Of a stretch of 64,000 nucleotides of DNA, positions 44,967 to 53,393 are shown piece after piece. The position numbers and the translations under genes were made by a program. The stretch's first letter is position 1. Each line of letters starts with the position of its first letter. The notes under the pieces were generated by a model. It worked only from the letters and a program-made list of their open reading frames with translations. It searched no databases and had not been told where the DNA came from. Origin of the DNA: Candidatus Blautia excrementipullorum (lineage in GTDB: Bacteria > Bacillota > Clostridia > Lachnospirales > Lachnospiraceae); the NCBI GenBank assembly GCA_019118645.1, contig DWYN01000018.1, positions 1 through 64,000 of the forward strand, read 5' to 3'.

Positions 44967-47405
44967 ATGAAAAGACTCAAGAACGGGAGCGTGAAAAAGA
45001 CAGCATTCCTTTCGGCATTTGCGATTGTCTTAAACCAATCTGTATGGACTGTGACGATTTATGGAAAAGAACTTAAATATGAGGGGACAACCGAGATGTC
45101 CACAGTAGATTATAACCTGGAATTAGATGGTTTCGCAGCAGAACTTGTAGTGGAGAAAGTTTATGTGGAAGCGGGAGAACAGGTAAAGGAAGGCGATCAG
45201 ATTTTAAAACTGACCGAAGAAAGCTACCAGGAAGCATTGAATTATTATGAGGCGGCCGTACTTCGGGCGGAAAATACACTGACTGACGCGCAGCGGGAGT
45301 ACGAACAGGGAATTCTGGAAGCCAAATCCGAATACGAAATGACAAAGACTGAGGCGGAGCAGGCTGAGTTTGTCCGGGAATATCAGGAGCAGGAACTTTC
45401 AGACACCATTGCGGCTTATGAGGAAATACAGCCGGAGATTGAAGAGAAGATTTCAGAAGTTCAAAATGGAATCGATAATGGAAGCTACAGTTTACAGGCA
45501 AGCTCTGGAGGCGGCTCTTTCGGAGGAGGCAGCGGAGGCGGAACTGGCAGTTCCATGGATTCATTTGAGAAACCGGAAACTGAAAAGAACAGCGGAACTG
45601 AAGGCGAAGCACCGGAAAAAGAAATAGAAGAGACGGAGAAGCCGGAGACAGAACCCGGAACAGATGAAACAGAGCAGCCGGAGACGGAAGCGCCGGAGGC
45701 AGGAGCGGACGAAACGGAAACACCGGAGACAGAAACACCGGAGACGGAAAAGCCGGAGACAGGAACAGACGAAAATGGATCGTCAGGAAATGAAGCCCAG
45801 GATGACACAGAAGAGTTCCAGCAGCAGGCGGAAAGCCTGAAAGAACAGATTGCATCCAGCGCCGGAAATTATCAGGAAATCTTGGAACAGATCGAGACAT
45901 TCCTGAATATGGAAGGAGAGGCGGATTCCTCAGAAAACGGGGAGACAGGCGGCGCGGGAGAAAATGAACTGGCGTCCTCTCTCCGTACATCTATCGAAGT
46001 GGACAGTACGATCAGCCAGCATATGAAAAATGTAAGAGAGATGGCGAACAATATTCCGGATGCAGTCACAGAAGCCCTTGAGCTTGCCGGTATAGAATAT
46101 GAATCCTATATTGCGCTTCTCGACGAATGTATTGCACAGATGGAATCAGGGCTTACTCTGCAGAAAAATGTTCTGGCAGCGCTGGAGGAAAATGACAATA
46201 ATAGCGAGACCATAGATACAGAGACAGTCAAAAGCCTGCTGGAAGAGCTTGGAAATGCATGGGAAAGCACCACCGACCTGTATTCTCAGCTATCGGCGCT
46301 TCAGGAAGGACAGATTTCAAAGCAGGAAGAAGAGATTAAAGAACTTCAGAAGCAGATTGATGATCTGAAAAAGCAGCAGGAAGAACAACAGGAAGGACAG
46401 GAAGAAGAACAGCAGGAAGGATGGGAGGAAGAACAACAGCAAAATCAGCCGGGATCAGAAAGCTTCACTGACGGAACAGATGGAGAAAAAGAATCCGGTG
46501 ACGGGGAATTTACAATGTCAGGTTCCGCTCTTTCAGATGAAAATGCAGGCACAGGTGCATTTGCAGGCGGATCTATGGGCAGTATGGGCGGTGAAACGTT
46601 GGGAGATGTTTCTTCCGGAATATCTATAGACGGCAAAGGAGACGAAACGCTGACTATGGAAGATCTCAATCTTACAGAGGAGGATATCAGCTTATTTGGA
46701 AACACTTATGATCTGTCCCAGGTGGAAAGCCTGCTGGATCAGGAACCGGCAGACAGTGAAAGTGCGGAAAATCTGCTGGATCAACTTGAGGAGGCAAAGA
46801 AGACAGTAAGCAGCCAGTATGAGGAGCTGACGAGAGAGCAGAAAGCCACAGAGTTTGGGATCCAGTATACTTATGAGACCTCTGTTCTGAACGGAGAACT
46901 TGCGGAAATCACCTATGAACAGGAGCTTGCACAATGGGAAGAGTCTCTTGCGGAAACGAAAAATGCCAAGGAAGAGATGGAGGAGAAAAAGGCAATTCTC
47001 GATCAAATGACAGACGGCATTATTACTGCGGACACCGAAGGGACAATTTCCGCTGTCAATTATGAAGAGGACGATGTGCTGGACAATACAGTGCCGCTTT
47101 TGAGTTTTTATGACACGGAACAGGTATTTATCACCATATCGGTGCCGCAGGAAGATATTGCTCTGATGCAGGTTGGCGGCACAGTTGAGGTAAGCGTTGG
47201 AGGAAGACAGGAGCTGTCCGGTAAAATTACAGAAAAAGCCATGGAAGAGCAGGAAGGAAATTCCAGAACAACTGTAAATTATGAAGTGACGGTCACTGTG
47301 GAAAATGAAGACGGAAGACTATCCGCCGGATCTTCAGCCAGCGTGACGGCAGAAACAAGCAGCAAAGAAATGGAAGCATTGGAGGAGGACAGCAAAAATG
47401 AGTAA
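44967..47405 (+). CDS. Large HlyD-like membrane-fusion adaptor with low-complexity insert
   Basis: The 812-residue protein begins with a signal peptide or anchor (VKKTAFLSAFAIVLNQSVWT). A biotinyl-lipoyl half motif, ELVVEKVYVEAGEQVKEGDQ, leads into long coiled coils. These are interrupted by a Gly-rich stretch (GGGSFGGGSGGGTGSS) and a Pro/Glu/Thr-rich stretch of repeated PETE units (about residues 200-275). The second lipoyl half and barrel lie near the C-terminus (DGIITADTEGTISAVNYEED; SVPQEDIALMQVGGTVEVSV). It is an adaptor for the MacB-type exporter downstream. At over 800 residues it is about twice the usual size. It starts at ATG 44967 with AAAGGAG upstream and overlaps the next gene by eight bases. 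Confidence 0.8.
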   Translation: MKRLKNGSVKKTAFLSAFAIVLNQSVWTVTIYGKELKYEGTTEMSTVDYNLELDGFAAELVVEKVYVEAGEQVKEGDQILKLTEESYQEALNYYEAAVLRAENTLTDAQREYEQGILEAKSEYEMTKTEAEQAEFVREYQEQELSDTIAAYEEIQPEIEEKISEVQNGIDNGSYSLQASSGGGSFGGGSGGGTGSSMDSFEKPETEKNSGTEGEAPEKEIEETEKPETEPGTDETEQPETEAPEAGADETETPETETPETEKPETGTDENGSSGNEAQDDTEEFQQQAESLKEQIASSAGNYQEILEQIETFLNMEGEADSSENGETGGAGENELASSLRTSIEVDSTISQHMKNVREMANNIPDAVTEALELAGIEYESYIALLDECIAQMESGLTLQKNVLAALEENDNNSETIDTETVKSLLEELGNAWESTTDLYSQLSALQEGQISKQEEEIKELQKQIDDLKKQQEEQQEGQEEEQQEGWEEEQQQNQPGSESFTDGTDGEKESGDGEFTMSGSALSDENAGTGAFAGGSMGSMGGETLGDVSSGISIDGKGDETLTMEDLNLTEEDISLFGNTYDLSQVESLLDQEPADSESAENLLDQLEEAKKTVSSQYEELTREQKATEFGIQYTYETSVLNGELAEITYEQELAQWEESLAETKNAKEEMEEKKAILDQMTDGIITADTEGTISAVNYEEDDVLDNTVPLLSFYDTEQVFITISVPQEDIALMQVGGTVEVSVGGRQELSGKITEKAMEEQEGNSRTTVNYEVTVTVENEDGRLSAGSSASVTAETSSKEMEALEEDSKNE

Positions 47406-48981
47406 AATAAGTATCAGGAGAAAAGGAAGAAAAATCCTGATTTTGTGTCTGCCTGCTGCTGTGATCTTAGGCGGCGGCTATACAATCTACCGCTCTCTGG
47501 GAGAAGAACAGGAAACGGCGGCATCCAGTAATTATAAGGAAGAAACAGTGCGCCGGGGATCTGTATCTGCCGGAATTAATGAAAGTGGAACGATCGCATA
47601 TGGAACAACGGAACAGGTTTTCTCCATGGCCGAGGTAACAGAAGTATCGGTTTCTTCGTCGGATTCTTCTTCTGAAACATCAGGAAACAGCAGTTTTGCA
47701 CAGGGGGAAGCAGATAACCAGACGGATTCTATATTAGCGGCTTCCTCTTCCGGAACAACAGGAAGCAGTATCTCCATACAGGGAGAAGCAGGGGGCCAGA
47801 CAGACGCTATGTCAGGAGATTCCTTCTCGGCGGCAGGAGCCGGGATGGAAATGTCATCATCTCCTGGGACGGACAGTTCTGAAAGCGGAGAAGCCACCTC
47901 TCTGGAAGTAGAAGAAGTTTATGTCGCTGCCGGACAGACGGTAAATGAAGGCGATCCCATCCTGAAGATCACGGACGAAAGCATTGCAGATTACAGAGAA
48001 GAGATGGAGAATGCCGTTGCATCCGCAAAGCTTCTGGTTTCCAAGGAAGAGATCAACGTGGAAAGTAAAAAGGCAGAAGCAGATTATACGTATCAGATGT
48101 ATCTTGCAGAAGGAGAAACGGCGGAGGAAACGTACAACGCTACTATAAAGACACTTGAGGAAAATGTTGCGGATCTGGAAGAGGAGATCGAGGAGACAGA
48201 TGATGAAGATGAACTGGAAGAACTGGAGGCAGAGCTGAAGATTGCGAAAAACAATCTTACCACAGGAACGATCGAGGCGCAGCAGATTTATGAGAATGCA
48301 ATGACCAATTATAAATATGCGGATCAGCTCTACCAGATTGATACGGACGGCCTGGAGGATGATCTGAATGACGCGAGAGAGACTCTGGAAGAGTGCGAGG
48401 AAAATCTTGAGGAATTTGAAAGTCAGATCGGAGACGGCATCGTGTATGCTGAATATTCCGGCTCTGTCATGGGAGTTTCCTATACGGAGGGAGATACGAT
48501 CACCAACGATGCCGCGATTGTGACTTATATGAATCAGGATGATGTAAGTATGACGGTTTCCGTTTCGCAGGATGACATTTCCAACGTGGCGGTAGGGGAT
48601 GCGGCAACGGTATACCTGACTGCATATGAAGGGGAACCCTTTGAGGCGACTATCACGGAGGTGGCAACTTCTTCGAATTCCGGTTCTTCTATAGTCAGCT
48701 ATGATGTGACGGCGCGCATTACCGGAGACAGCAGTAAAATTTATTCGGGAATGACCGGAGAGGTAAATATTGCCGGCAAAAGTGAGGAGGATACGCTCTA
48801 TATTTCAAATCAGGCGGTTCATATGGACGGGACACGTTCTTTTGTGAAGGTGCTTAAGGAGGACGGATCCATTGTGGAGACAGATATTGAGACTGGATTC
48901 TCAAACGAGAATATAGTGGCAGTATTGTCGGGCCTTGAGGAAGGAGATACAGTTCTCATAGAAAGCCAGGTGACAGAATGA
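47398..48981 (+). CDS. Second HlyD-like membrane-fusion adaptor
   Basis: The 527-residue protein has an N-terminal membrane anchor (ILILCLPAAVILGGGYTIY), then RRGSVSAGINESGTIAYGTT, a Ser/Gly-rich loop (about 75-155), a lipoyl half (VEEVYVAAGQTVNEGDPI), a coiled-coil region with many Glu, and a C-terminal barrel (TVSVSQDDISNVAVGDAATV). It fits the MacA/HlyD family and follows another adaptor of the same class, so this operon carries two. Start overlaps the end of the first adaptor, and stop overlaps the permease start (ATGA), so expression is coupled. Confidence 0.85.
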   Translation: MSKISIRRKGRKILILCLPAAVILGGGYTIYRSLGEEQETAASSNYKEETVRRGSVSAGINESGTIAYGTTEQVFSMAEVTEVSVSSSDSSSETSGNSSFAQGEADNQTDSILAASSSGTTGSSISIQGEAGGQTDAMSGDSFSAAGAGMEMSSSPGTDSSESGEATSLEVEEVYVAAGQTVNEGDPILKITDESIADYREEMENAVASAKLLVSKEEINVESKKAEADYTYQMYLAEGETAEETYNATIKTLEENVADLEEEIEETDDEDELEELEAELKIAKNNLTTGTIEAQQIYENAMTNYKYADQLYQIDTDGLEDDLNDARETLEECEENLEEFESQIGDGIVYAEYSGSVMGVSYTEGDTITNDAAIVTYMNQDDVSMTVSVSQDDISNVAVGDAATVYLTAYEGEPFEATITEVATSSNSGSSIVSYDVTARITGDSSKIYSGMTGEVNIAGKSEEDTLYISNQAVHMDGTRSFVKVLKEDGSIVETDIETGFSNENIVAVLSGLEEGDTVLIESQVTE

Positions 48982-50525
48982 GATGTATAGAGCTTTTAAG
49001 GCTGGTTGCGCTGAATATTAATCAGAACAAATTCAAGTCTGTCATGACATCGATCGGTATTGTAGTCGGGGCAGCAACAATCGTTCTGGTAATCGGTATT
49101 GGAAAAGGCGGTCAGGCAGATGTGGCGGAGCAGTTTGCAAATCTGAATGCAGGTGCTATCGATATCAGCTACGAATATAAAGGTGAGGAAGAAAGCGGCG
49201 GAGGAGGCGGGGGCGCAGAAGAGTTCTCAGGCGAAGCGCCTTTTGGCGGCTCATCTTCTGCTTCGGGATCATTTCCGGGAGAAATGCCGGAAGGAGACTT
49301 TGCCGGAGGAGACTTTACCCCGGGAGAAATGCCGGAGGGGAATTTTGCCGGAGGAGATTTTACTCCGGGAGAAATGCCGGAGGGAGATTTTGCTGAAGGA
49401 GAGTTTACTCCAGGTGAGATGCCGGATGATGAAGAAATGGGCGGGGAGTCTCAGGAGGAAAGTGAAAAAGACCAGGGAGAAGAGGATAAGGAAACTGAGA
49501 ATACGGAAGACGATGCGGAAAGCAGTGTAATGGACGAACGTCTGAACCAGGAGAAGATCATTCTTTCTCAAAACGATGTAGAAGATATCCAGCGTTTTGT
49601 GACAGATATTGAGGGAGCGACAATTTCCTACAGTACGCAGGCTTCCATCGAAGGAGCCAGCCTGACATCAGCCAAAACCTATACGGTGGCAGGCGTAAAG
49701 GAAAGCTATGAAACAGTCAGTAAACTTAAAATGGCAGAGGGTTCCTTTATTACCGGGGCGGATGACGATACAAGAAACAGGGTATGCGTGCTGGGATCTA
49801 CAGTAGCAGAGGAGCTTTTTGGAAAATCGGAGGAGATCACAGGAAGCACAATTTACATTGATGACAGAGCGTATACGGTGTCTGGCGTTTTGGAACAGAC
49901 CTCAGCGGTTTCCTCAGGAATCAGTCCGGATACATCCATTTTTATTGCTTATGAAACGGGGATCAAATATGTGACCGGCGAAGAAATCGATCCGGTGCTT
50001 ACCGTACTGGCTTCGGATGTGAACAGTCTGTCAAAAGTGATCGAATCTGTAAGAACAGTGCTTGAGGAAAATTATCCGGATGCGGAATTTACCTTTGAGG
50101 ATTCGGGAAGCAAAATGGAAGCGGCGCAGTCTTCCAACGAAACATTGACACTGCTTTTATCGGCAATGGCAGTTATTGTATTCCTGGTGGGCGGTATCGG
50201 AATTATGAACGTACTGTTTGTAGCTGTTAAGGAACGAACCAATGAAATCGGGATCCTGAAGGCAATTGGTACTTCCCGGAGCAGTATTCTTACTGAATTT
50301 CTGCTGGAGTCTGCGGCGATCAGCTGTATCGGAGGTGTATTGGGGGTAATGTTAAGCTTTGGAGTACTCCCGATCGTTCGACATTTTGATGTGCGTGTTG
50401 AAACAAGTTTTTTTGCCTGTGCAGCCGCACTTTGTTTTGCCGTATTGACAGGAACGCTTTTTGGTATTTATCCGGCATGGAAAGCGTCACGGCTGGAGCC
50501 TGTAGAAGCGTTGAATGCAGAATGA
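48978..50525 (+). CDS. MacB-type ABC transporter permease with Met/Gly/Pro-rich extracellular repeats
   Basis: The 515-residue protein has the FtsX/MacB layout: one N-terminal helix (VMTSIGIVVGAATIVLVIGI), a large extracellular region, then three C-terminal helices beginning TLLLSAMAVIVFLVGGIGIM and ending before PAWKASRLEPVEALNAE. The extracellular part starts with a Gly-rich segment and three tandem 15-residue repeats of the form GEMPEGDFAGGDFTP, followed by a very acidic stretch; the normal MacB periplasmic domain comes after. The ATPase is encoded separately at 51181. The family exports peptides, lipids or drugs through mechanotransmission; cargo is unknown. Confidence 0.88.
   Translation: MRCIELLRLVALNINQNKFKSVMTSIGIVVGAATIVLVIGIGKGGQADVAEQFANLNAGAIDISYEYKGEEESGGGGGGAEEFSGEAPFGGSSSASGSFPGEMPEGDFAGGDFTPGEMPEGNFAGGDFTPGEMPEGDFAEGEFTPGEMPDDEEMGGESQEESEKDQGEEDKETENTEDDAESSVMDERLNQEKIILSQNDVEDIQRFVTDIEGATISYSTQASIEGASLTSAKTYTVAGVKESYETVSKLKMAEGSFITGADDDTRNRVCVLGSTVAEELFGKSEEITGSTIYIDDRAYTVSGVLEQTSAVSSGISPDTSIFIAYETGIKYVTGEEIDPVLTVLASDVNSLSKVIESVRTVLEENYPDAEFTFEDSGSKMEAAQSSNETLTLLLSAMAVIVFLVGGIGIMNVLFVAVKERTNEIGILKAIGTSRSSILTEFLLESAAISCIGGVLGVMLSFGVLPIVRHFDVRVETSFFACAAALCFAVLTGTLFGIYPAWKASRLEPVEALNAE
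49275..49430 (+). repeat. Three-and-a-half 45-bp tandem repeats inside the permease gene
   Basis: Copies begin at 49275, 49320 and 49365, with a partial fourth at 49410, each starting CC(G/A)GG(A/T)GA(A/G)ATGCCGGA. The exact 45-base spacing keeps the frame. Differences between copies are mostly silent or conservative. Confidence 0.9.
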
Positions 50526-50548
50526 GTAATTGGGAAAAGAGGTTAATT

Positions 50549-51184
50549 ATGGTAAGGATTATAAAGAAAACAGGGGTTCTTCTTGCGGCAGGCATTCTTG
50601 TGTTTTCTCCGTGGAAAAATGTATTGGCAGAGGACGGCGCCGGCGAAAACTTAAAGGAGAATCAGAGGAAAGCGAACATCCAGGTAGTTTCGATTGTCGG
50701 TAATGAGATGACTTATTTCGAAGAGGAAACAGAGACAGACAGCACCGAAGAGGAAGAGCCGGAGAATGAAACAGACAGTGCTGCAAAGGAAGAACAGGAG
50801 GGTGAAACAGACAGCGCTGCGAAGGAAGAGTCAGAAAATGAATCCGAAGGTGAAGCAGAGTCTATGAAGAGTGATCCTGCATCCGGAAAGTTTGATCCCA
50901 GCCAGATGGGAGATATGGGGTCTGATTCTGAGCAGGCAGGAGACAGTGAATTTGATTCTGAGCAGAAGAAAAGCAAAGCCGCTTCTTCCGCCGGCGCTGA
51001 AAATGGGGTGGATTTTACAACAGTTTATCTGCCGGTGGCGGTGAAAGTACATACTGACACCGGGGATATCCGTACCTTTAGTATCCTGGAAGCTGGAGAT
51101 GAGCTGGAAGTGTTATTTGAGGAAAATGAGGAGGGCGAGGAGGTCATTATAGAAATCTGGATGCAGGGAGGGGATTCAAAGTGA
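50549..51184 (+). CDS. Small secreted acidic protein of the export operon
   Basis: The 211-residue protein has a signal peptide (VRIIKKTGVLLAAGILVFSP, then WKNVLA). Its middle is almost entirely Glu, Asp, Ser and Lys, with repeats of the type E(T/S)DSAAKEE, followed by a short Met/Ser segment. The last 60 residues look folded (VDFTTVYLPVAVKVHTDTGD to VIIEIWMQGGD). No known family was recognised. It lies between the permease and ATPase genes; AAGAGGT six bases before ATG 50549 is the best start. By position it may be an extracytoplasmic partner or a substrate of the exporter. Its stop overlaps the ATPase start. Confidence 0.7.
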   Translation: MVRIIKKTGVLLAAGILVFSPWKNVLAEDGAGENLKENQRKANIQVVSIVGNEMTYFEEETETDSTEEEEPENETDSAAKEEQEGETDSAAKEESENESEGEAESMKSDPASGKFDPSQMGDMGSDSEQAGDSEFDSEQKKSKAASSAGAENGVDFTTVYLPVAVKVHTDTGDIRTFSILEAGDELEVLFEENEEGEEVIIEIWMQGGDSK

Positions 51185-51870
51185 GCGAAACCATCCAAAT
51201 GAAAGGCGTGAATAAATATTATGTAATTGGAAATTCAAAGCTTCATGCCTTGAAGAATGTCAGTCTGTCTGTAGAAAAAGGGGAATTTCTTGCTATTCTG
51301 GGTCCCTCGGGATCCGGAAAAAGTACATTGATGAACGTCATCGGATGTATGGACAAAGCTGACAGCGGCACTTATTTTCTGGACGGGATTCCGATCCATG
51401 AGGCAAAAGAAAAACAGATTACGCAGATACGAAACGAAAAAATCGGATTTATTTTTCAGAAATATCACTTGATTCCCACATATAATGTGTTGCAAAATAT
51501 TGTTATGCCCCTGCTGGTCAGGGGTATGGCTATGAAAGAAGCGGAGGAAGCAAGCAGGGATGTGATTCAAATGCTTGGACTTGCCGAAAGGATCCGGCAT
51601 AAACCAAGAGAACTTTCCGGAGGACAGCAGCAGCGTGTCGCAATAGCAAGGGCTCTGGTTGGAGAACCGGCAATCCTGCTGGCTGACGAACCTACAGGCG
51701 CACTGGATCAGAACAGCGGTAAAGAGGTACTGAAGCTGTTTCACAGGCTGAATGAGATCGGCAATACGATCGTAATGATCACCCATGATCTGAATGTGGC
51801 GCAGAATGCCGGGAGAATTGTGAGGATCATTGACGGGGAACTCCATGAAAACGAAGATATATTAAGATAA
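51181..51870 (+). CDS. MacB-type ABC transporter ATP-binding protein
   Basis: The 229-residue ATPase has Walker A GPSGSGKST (residues about 41-49), Q-loop in FIFQKYHLIPTYNVLQN, the signature LSGGQQQRVAIARAL, Walker B ILLADEPTGALD and the H-loop MITHD. This is the LolD/MacB-type subfamily. It begins at GTG 51181 inside the stop of the preceding gene, with GGGAGGGG upstream. It powers the permease at 48978. It is the last transport gene before the two-component pair. Confidence 0.95.
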   Translation: MSETIQMKGVNKYYVIGNSKLHALKNVSLSVEKGEFLAILGPSGSGKSTLMNVIGCMDKADSGTYFLDGIPIHEAKEKQITQIRNEKIGFIFQKYHLIPTYNVLQNIVMPLLVRGMAMKEAEEASRDVIQMLGLAERIRHKPRELSGGQQQRVAIARALVGEPAILLADEPTGALDQNSGKEVLKLFHRLNEIGNTIVMITHDLNVAQNAGRIVRIIDGELHENEDILR

Positions 51871-51894
51871 AATGGAAAGAGGCAGGTGATGTGT

Positions 51895-52254
51895 ATGAGG
51901 CTTCTGCTTGCGGAAGATGAGCTTTCTCTGTCCAGAGCACTTGTAAAGATCCTGGAAAAAAACGGTTATTCCGTGGATGCGGTTGTGAATGGACAGGAAG
52001 CTCTGGATTTTGTAAAGACAGGGCTTTATGACGGCGTGATTCTGGATATTATGATGCCGGTAATGGATGGGATCACAGTTCTGAAAAATATAAGAAAAAC
52101 GGGAAACGGAATCCCTGTGCTGATGCTGACGGCAAAATCAGAGGTGGAGGATAAGGTAAATGGTCTGGATCTCGGAGCGAACGATTATCTGACGAAGCCG
52201 TTTTCTACAAAGGAATTTCCTGAATTACCGGAAAATGATGGAGGGAGCGGATAA
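51895..52254 (+). CDS. Response regulator truncated to its receiver domain
   Basis: The receiver domain is intact up to KPFSTKE: acidic pair LAEDE (residues 4-8), phospho-Asp in VILDIMMPVMDG and the Lys in TKPF. Normal OmpR-type regulators then continue for over 100 residues into a winged helix. Here the chain ends after 119 residues with FPELPENDGGSG, which has no family match. The end overlaps the kinase frame that follows. A deletion of several hundred bases that removed the DNA-binding domain explains this. Start chosen at ATG 51895 because MRLLLAEDE is the usual N-terminus; ATG 51889 and GTG 51886 also occur. Confidence 0.85.
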   Translation: MRLLLAEDELSLSRALVKILEKNGYSVDAVVNGQEALDFVKTGLYDGVILDIMMPVMDGITVLKNIRKTGNGIPVLMLTAKSEVEDKVNGLDLGANDYLTKPFSTKEFPELPENDGGSG

Positions 52255-53323
52255 TCTCCTGGATCTTCTGGTGGAAAACAGCGGCAGGATCATGCCTCCG
52301 GAAACACCCTACGCAACACGGTTTTTCTCTGTGAAGATGGATGAAAGCGGAAAAATCCTGGCGGTAGATACCGAAAATACTGCCGCAATGGATGATGAAA
52401 CGGCAGAAAAATATGCTCTTGGAGCCTGGAAAAAGGGAAAACAGACAGGATTTGCCGGGAATTACCGTTACCGGAGAGCGGCATCAGAGGAGGGATTTCT
52501 GATTGTCTTTCTGGACTGCAGCCGGGAGATTGACAATGCGAAAAGCGTTCTTCTGACAAGCGCAGGAGTTTCCATAGTAGCGCTTTTTCTGGTATTTGCG
52601 CTGATCTATGTTTTTTCCGGAATTGTGATGAAACCGGTGTATGAAAGCTATGAAAAGCAGAAGCGTTTTATTACAGACGCAGGCCATGAGATCAAAACGC
52701 CGCTTACAACGATCGGAGCGGACCTGGACGTACTGGAGCTTGAGATCGGAGAAAACGAGTGGCTGGAGGATATACGCAGGCAGACAAAACGTCTTGCGGT
52801 ACTTACCAATGAGCTGATCTATCTTGCCAAGATGGAGGAGGGCGGAAGCAAGATACCGCTGATCGCTCTTCCGTTTTCCGATCTGGTAGAGGAGACGGCG
52901 CAGTCCTTTCAGGCATTGGCTATCATGGAAAATAAAATTTTTCAGGTAAATATCCAGGAAATGGTGATCATCAGAGGGGAGGAACAGGCTTTAAGAAAGC
53001 TTGTTTCCATTCTTCTTGACAATGCAGTCAAGCATTCCAGTGAAAACGGATCGATCCTTCTTACTTTGGAGAAAAGCGGAAAAACGATCAGACTGGCGGT
53101 GGAAAATACCGTCCGGAATATGTCGGCAGAGACAGTCAGCCATCTTTTTGAACGTTTTTACCGGGAAGATGCATCCAGAAATTCCGGCAAAGGAGGCTAT
53201 GGGATAGGTCTGTCCATTGCGGAGGCGATTGTGAAAGCCCATAAAGGAGAAATTAAGGCGGCGCTTTTAAAGGATTCTGTCTTGCGGATCAGCGTACAGT
53301 TTCCCGCAAGATCAGAATATTAA
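52235..53323 (+). CDS. Sensor histidine kinase lacking its first membrane helix
   Basis: The 362-residue protein has an extracytoplasmic-type segment at its very start (MMEGADNLLDLLVENSGRIM, followed by FFSVKMDESGKILAVDTENT), one membrane helix (VLLTSAGVSIVALFLVFALI), then the kinase core with the phospho-His in FITDAGHEIKTPLTTI, N-box LLDNAVKHS and G-box GYGIGLSIAEAI. Intact relatives have another helix before the sensor segment. Codons before ATG 52235 in the same frame (LNYRK) look like the end of that missing part. The ribosome site is poor. The kinase core appears functional; membrane topology and sensing should be altered. Confidence 0.85.
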   Translation: MMEGADNLLDLLVENSGRIMPPETPYATRFFSVKMDESGKILAVDTENTAAMDDETAEKYALGAWKKGKQTGFAGNYRYRRAASEEGFLIVFLDCSREIDNAKSVLLTSAGVSIVALFLVFALIYVFSGIVMKPVYESYEKQKRFITDAGHEIKTPLTTIGADLDVLELEIGENEWLEDIRRQTKRLAVLTNELIYLAKMEEGGSKIPLIALPFSDLVEETAQSFQALAIMENKIFQVNIQEMVIIRGEEQALRKLVSILLDNAVKHSSENGSILLTLEKSGKTIRLAVENTVRNMSAETVSHLFERFYREDASRNSGKGGYGIGLSIAEAIVKAHKGEIKAALLKDSVLRISVQFPARSEY

Positions 53324-53378
53324 AAGACTGATAAACAGAAGCTTTTACGGCTCAGCCCCAGTTTATCAGTCTTTTCTC
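53322..53378. terminator. Bidirectional terminator between kinase and aminotransferase genes
   Basis: AAAAGACTGATAAAC (53322-53336) pairs perfectly with GTTTATCAGTCTTTT (53361-53375). It lies between convergent genes and overlaps the kinase stop codon. Confidence 0.88.
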
Positions 53379-53393
53379 TTACATGATCTTATT

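Noticed and set aside
49275-49430. CRISPR-like array
   Set aside because: The repeats are directly adjacent, in frame, have no spacers and encode a peptide repeat in the permease.
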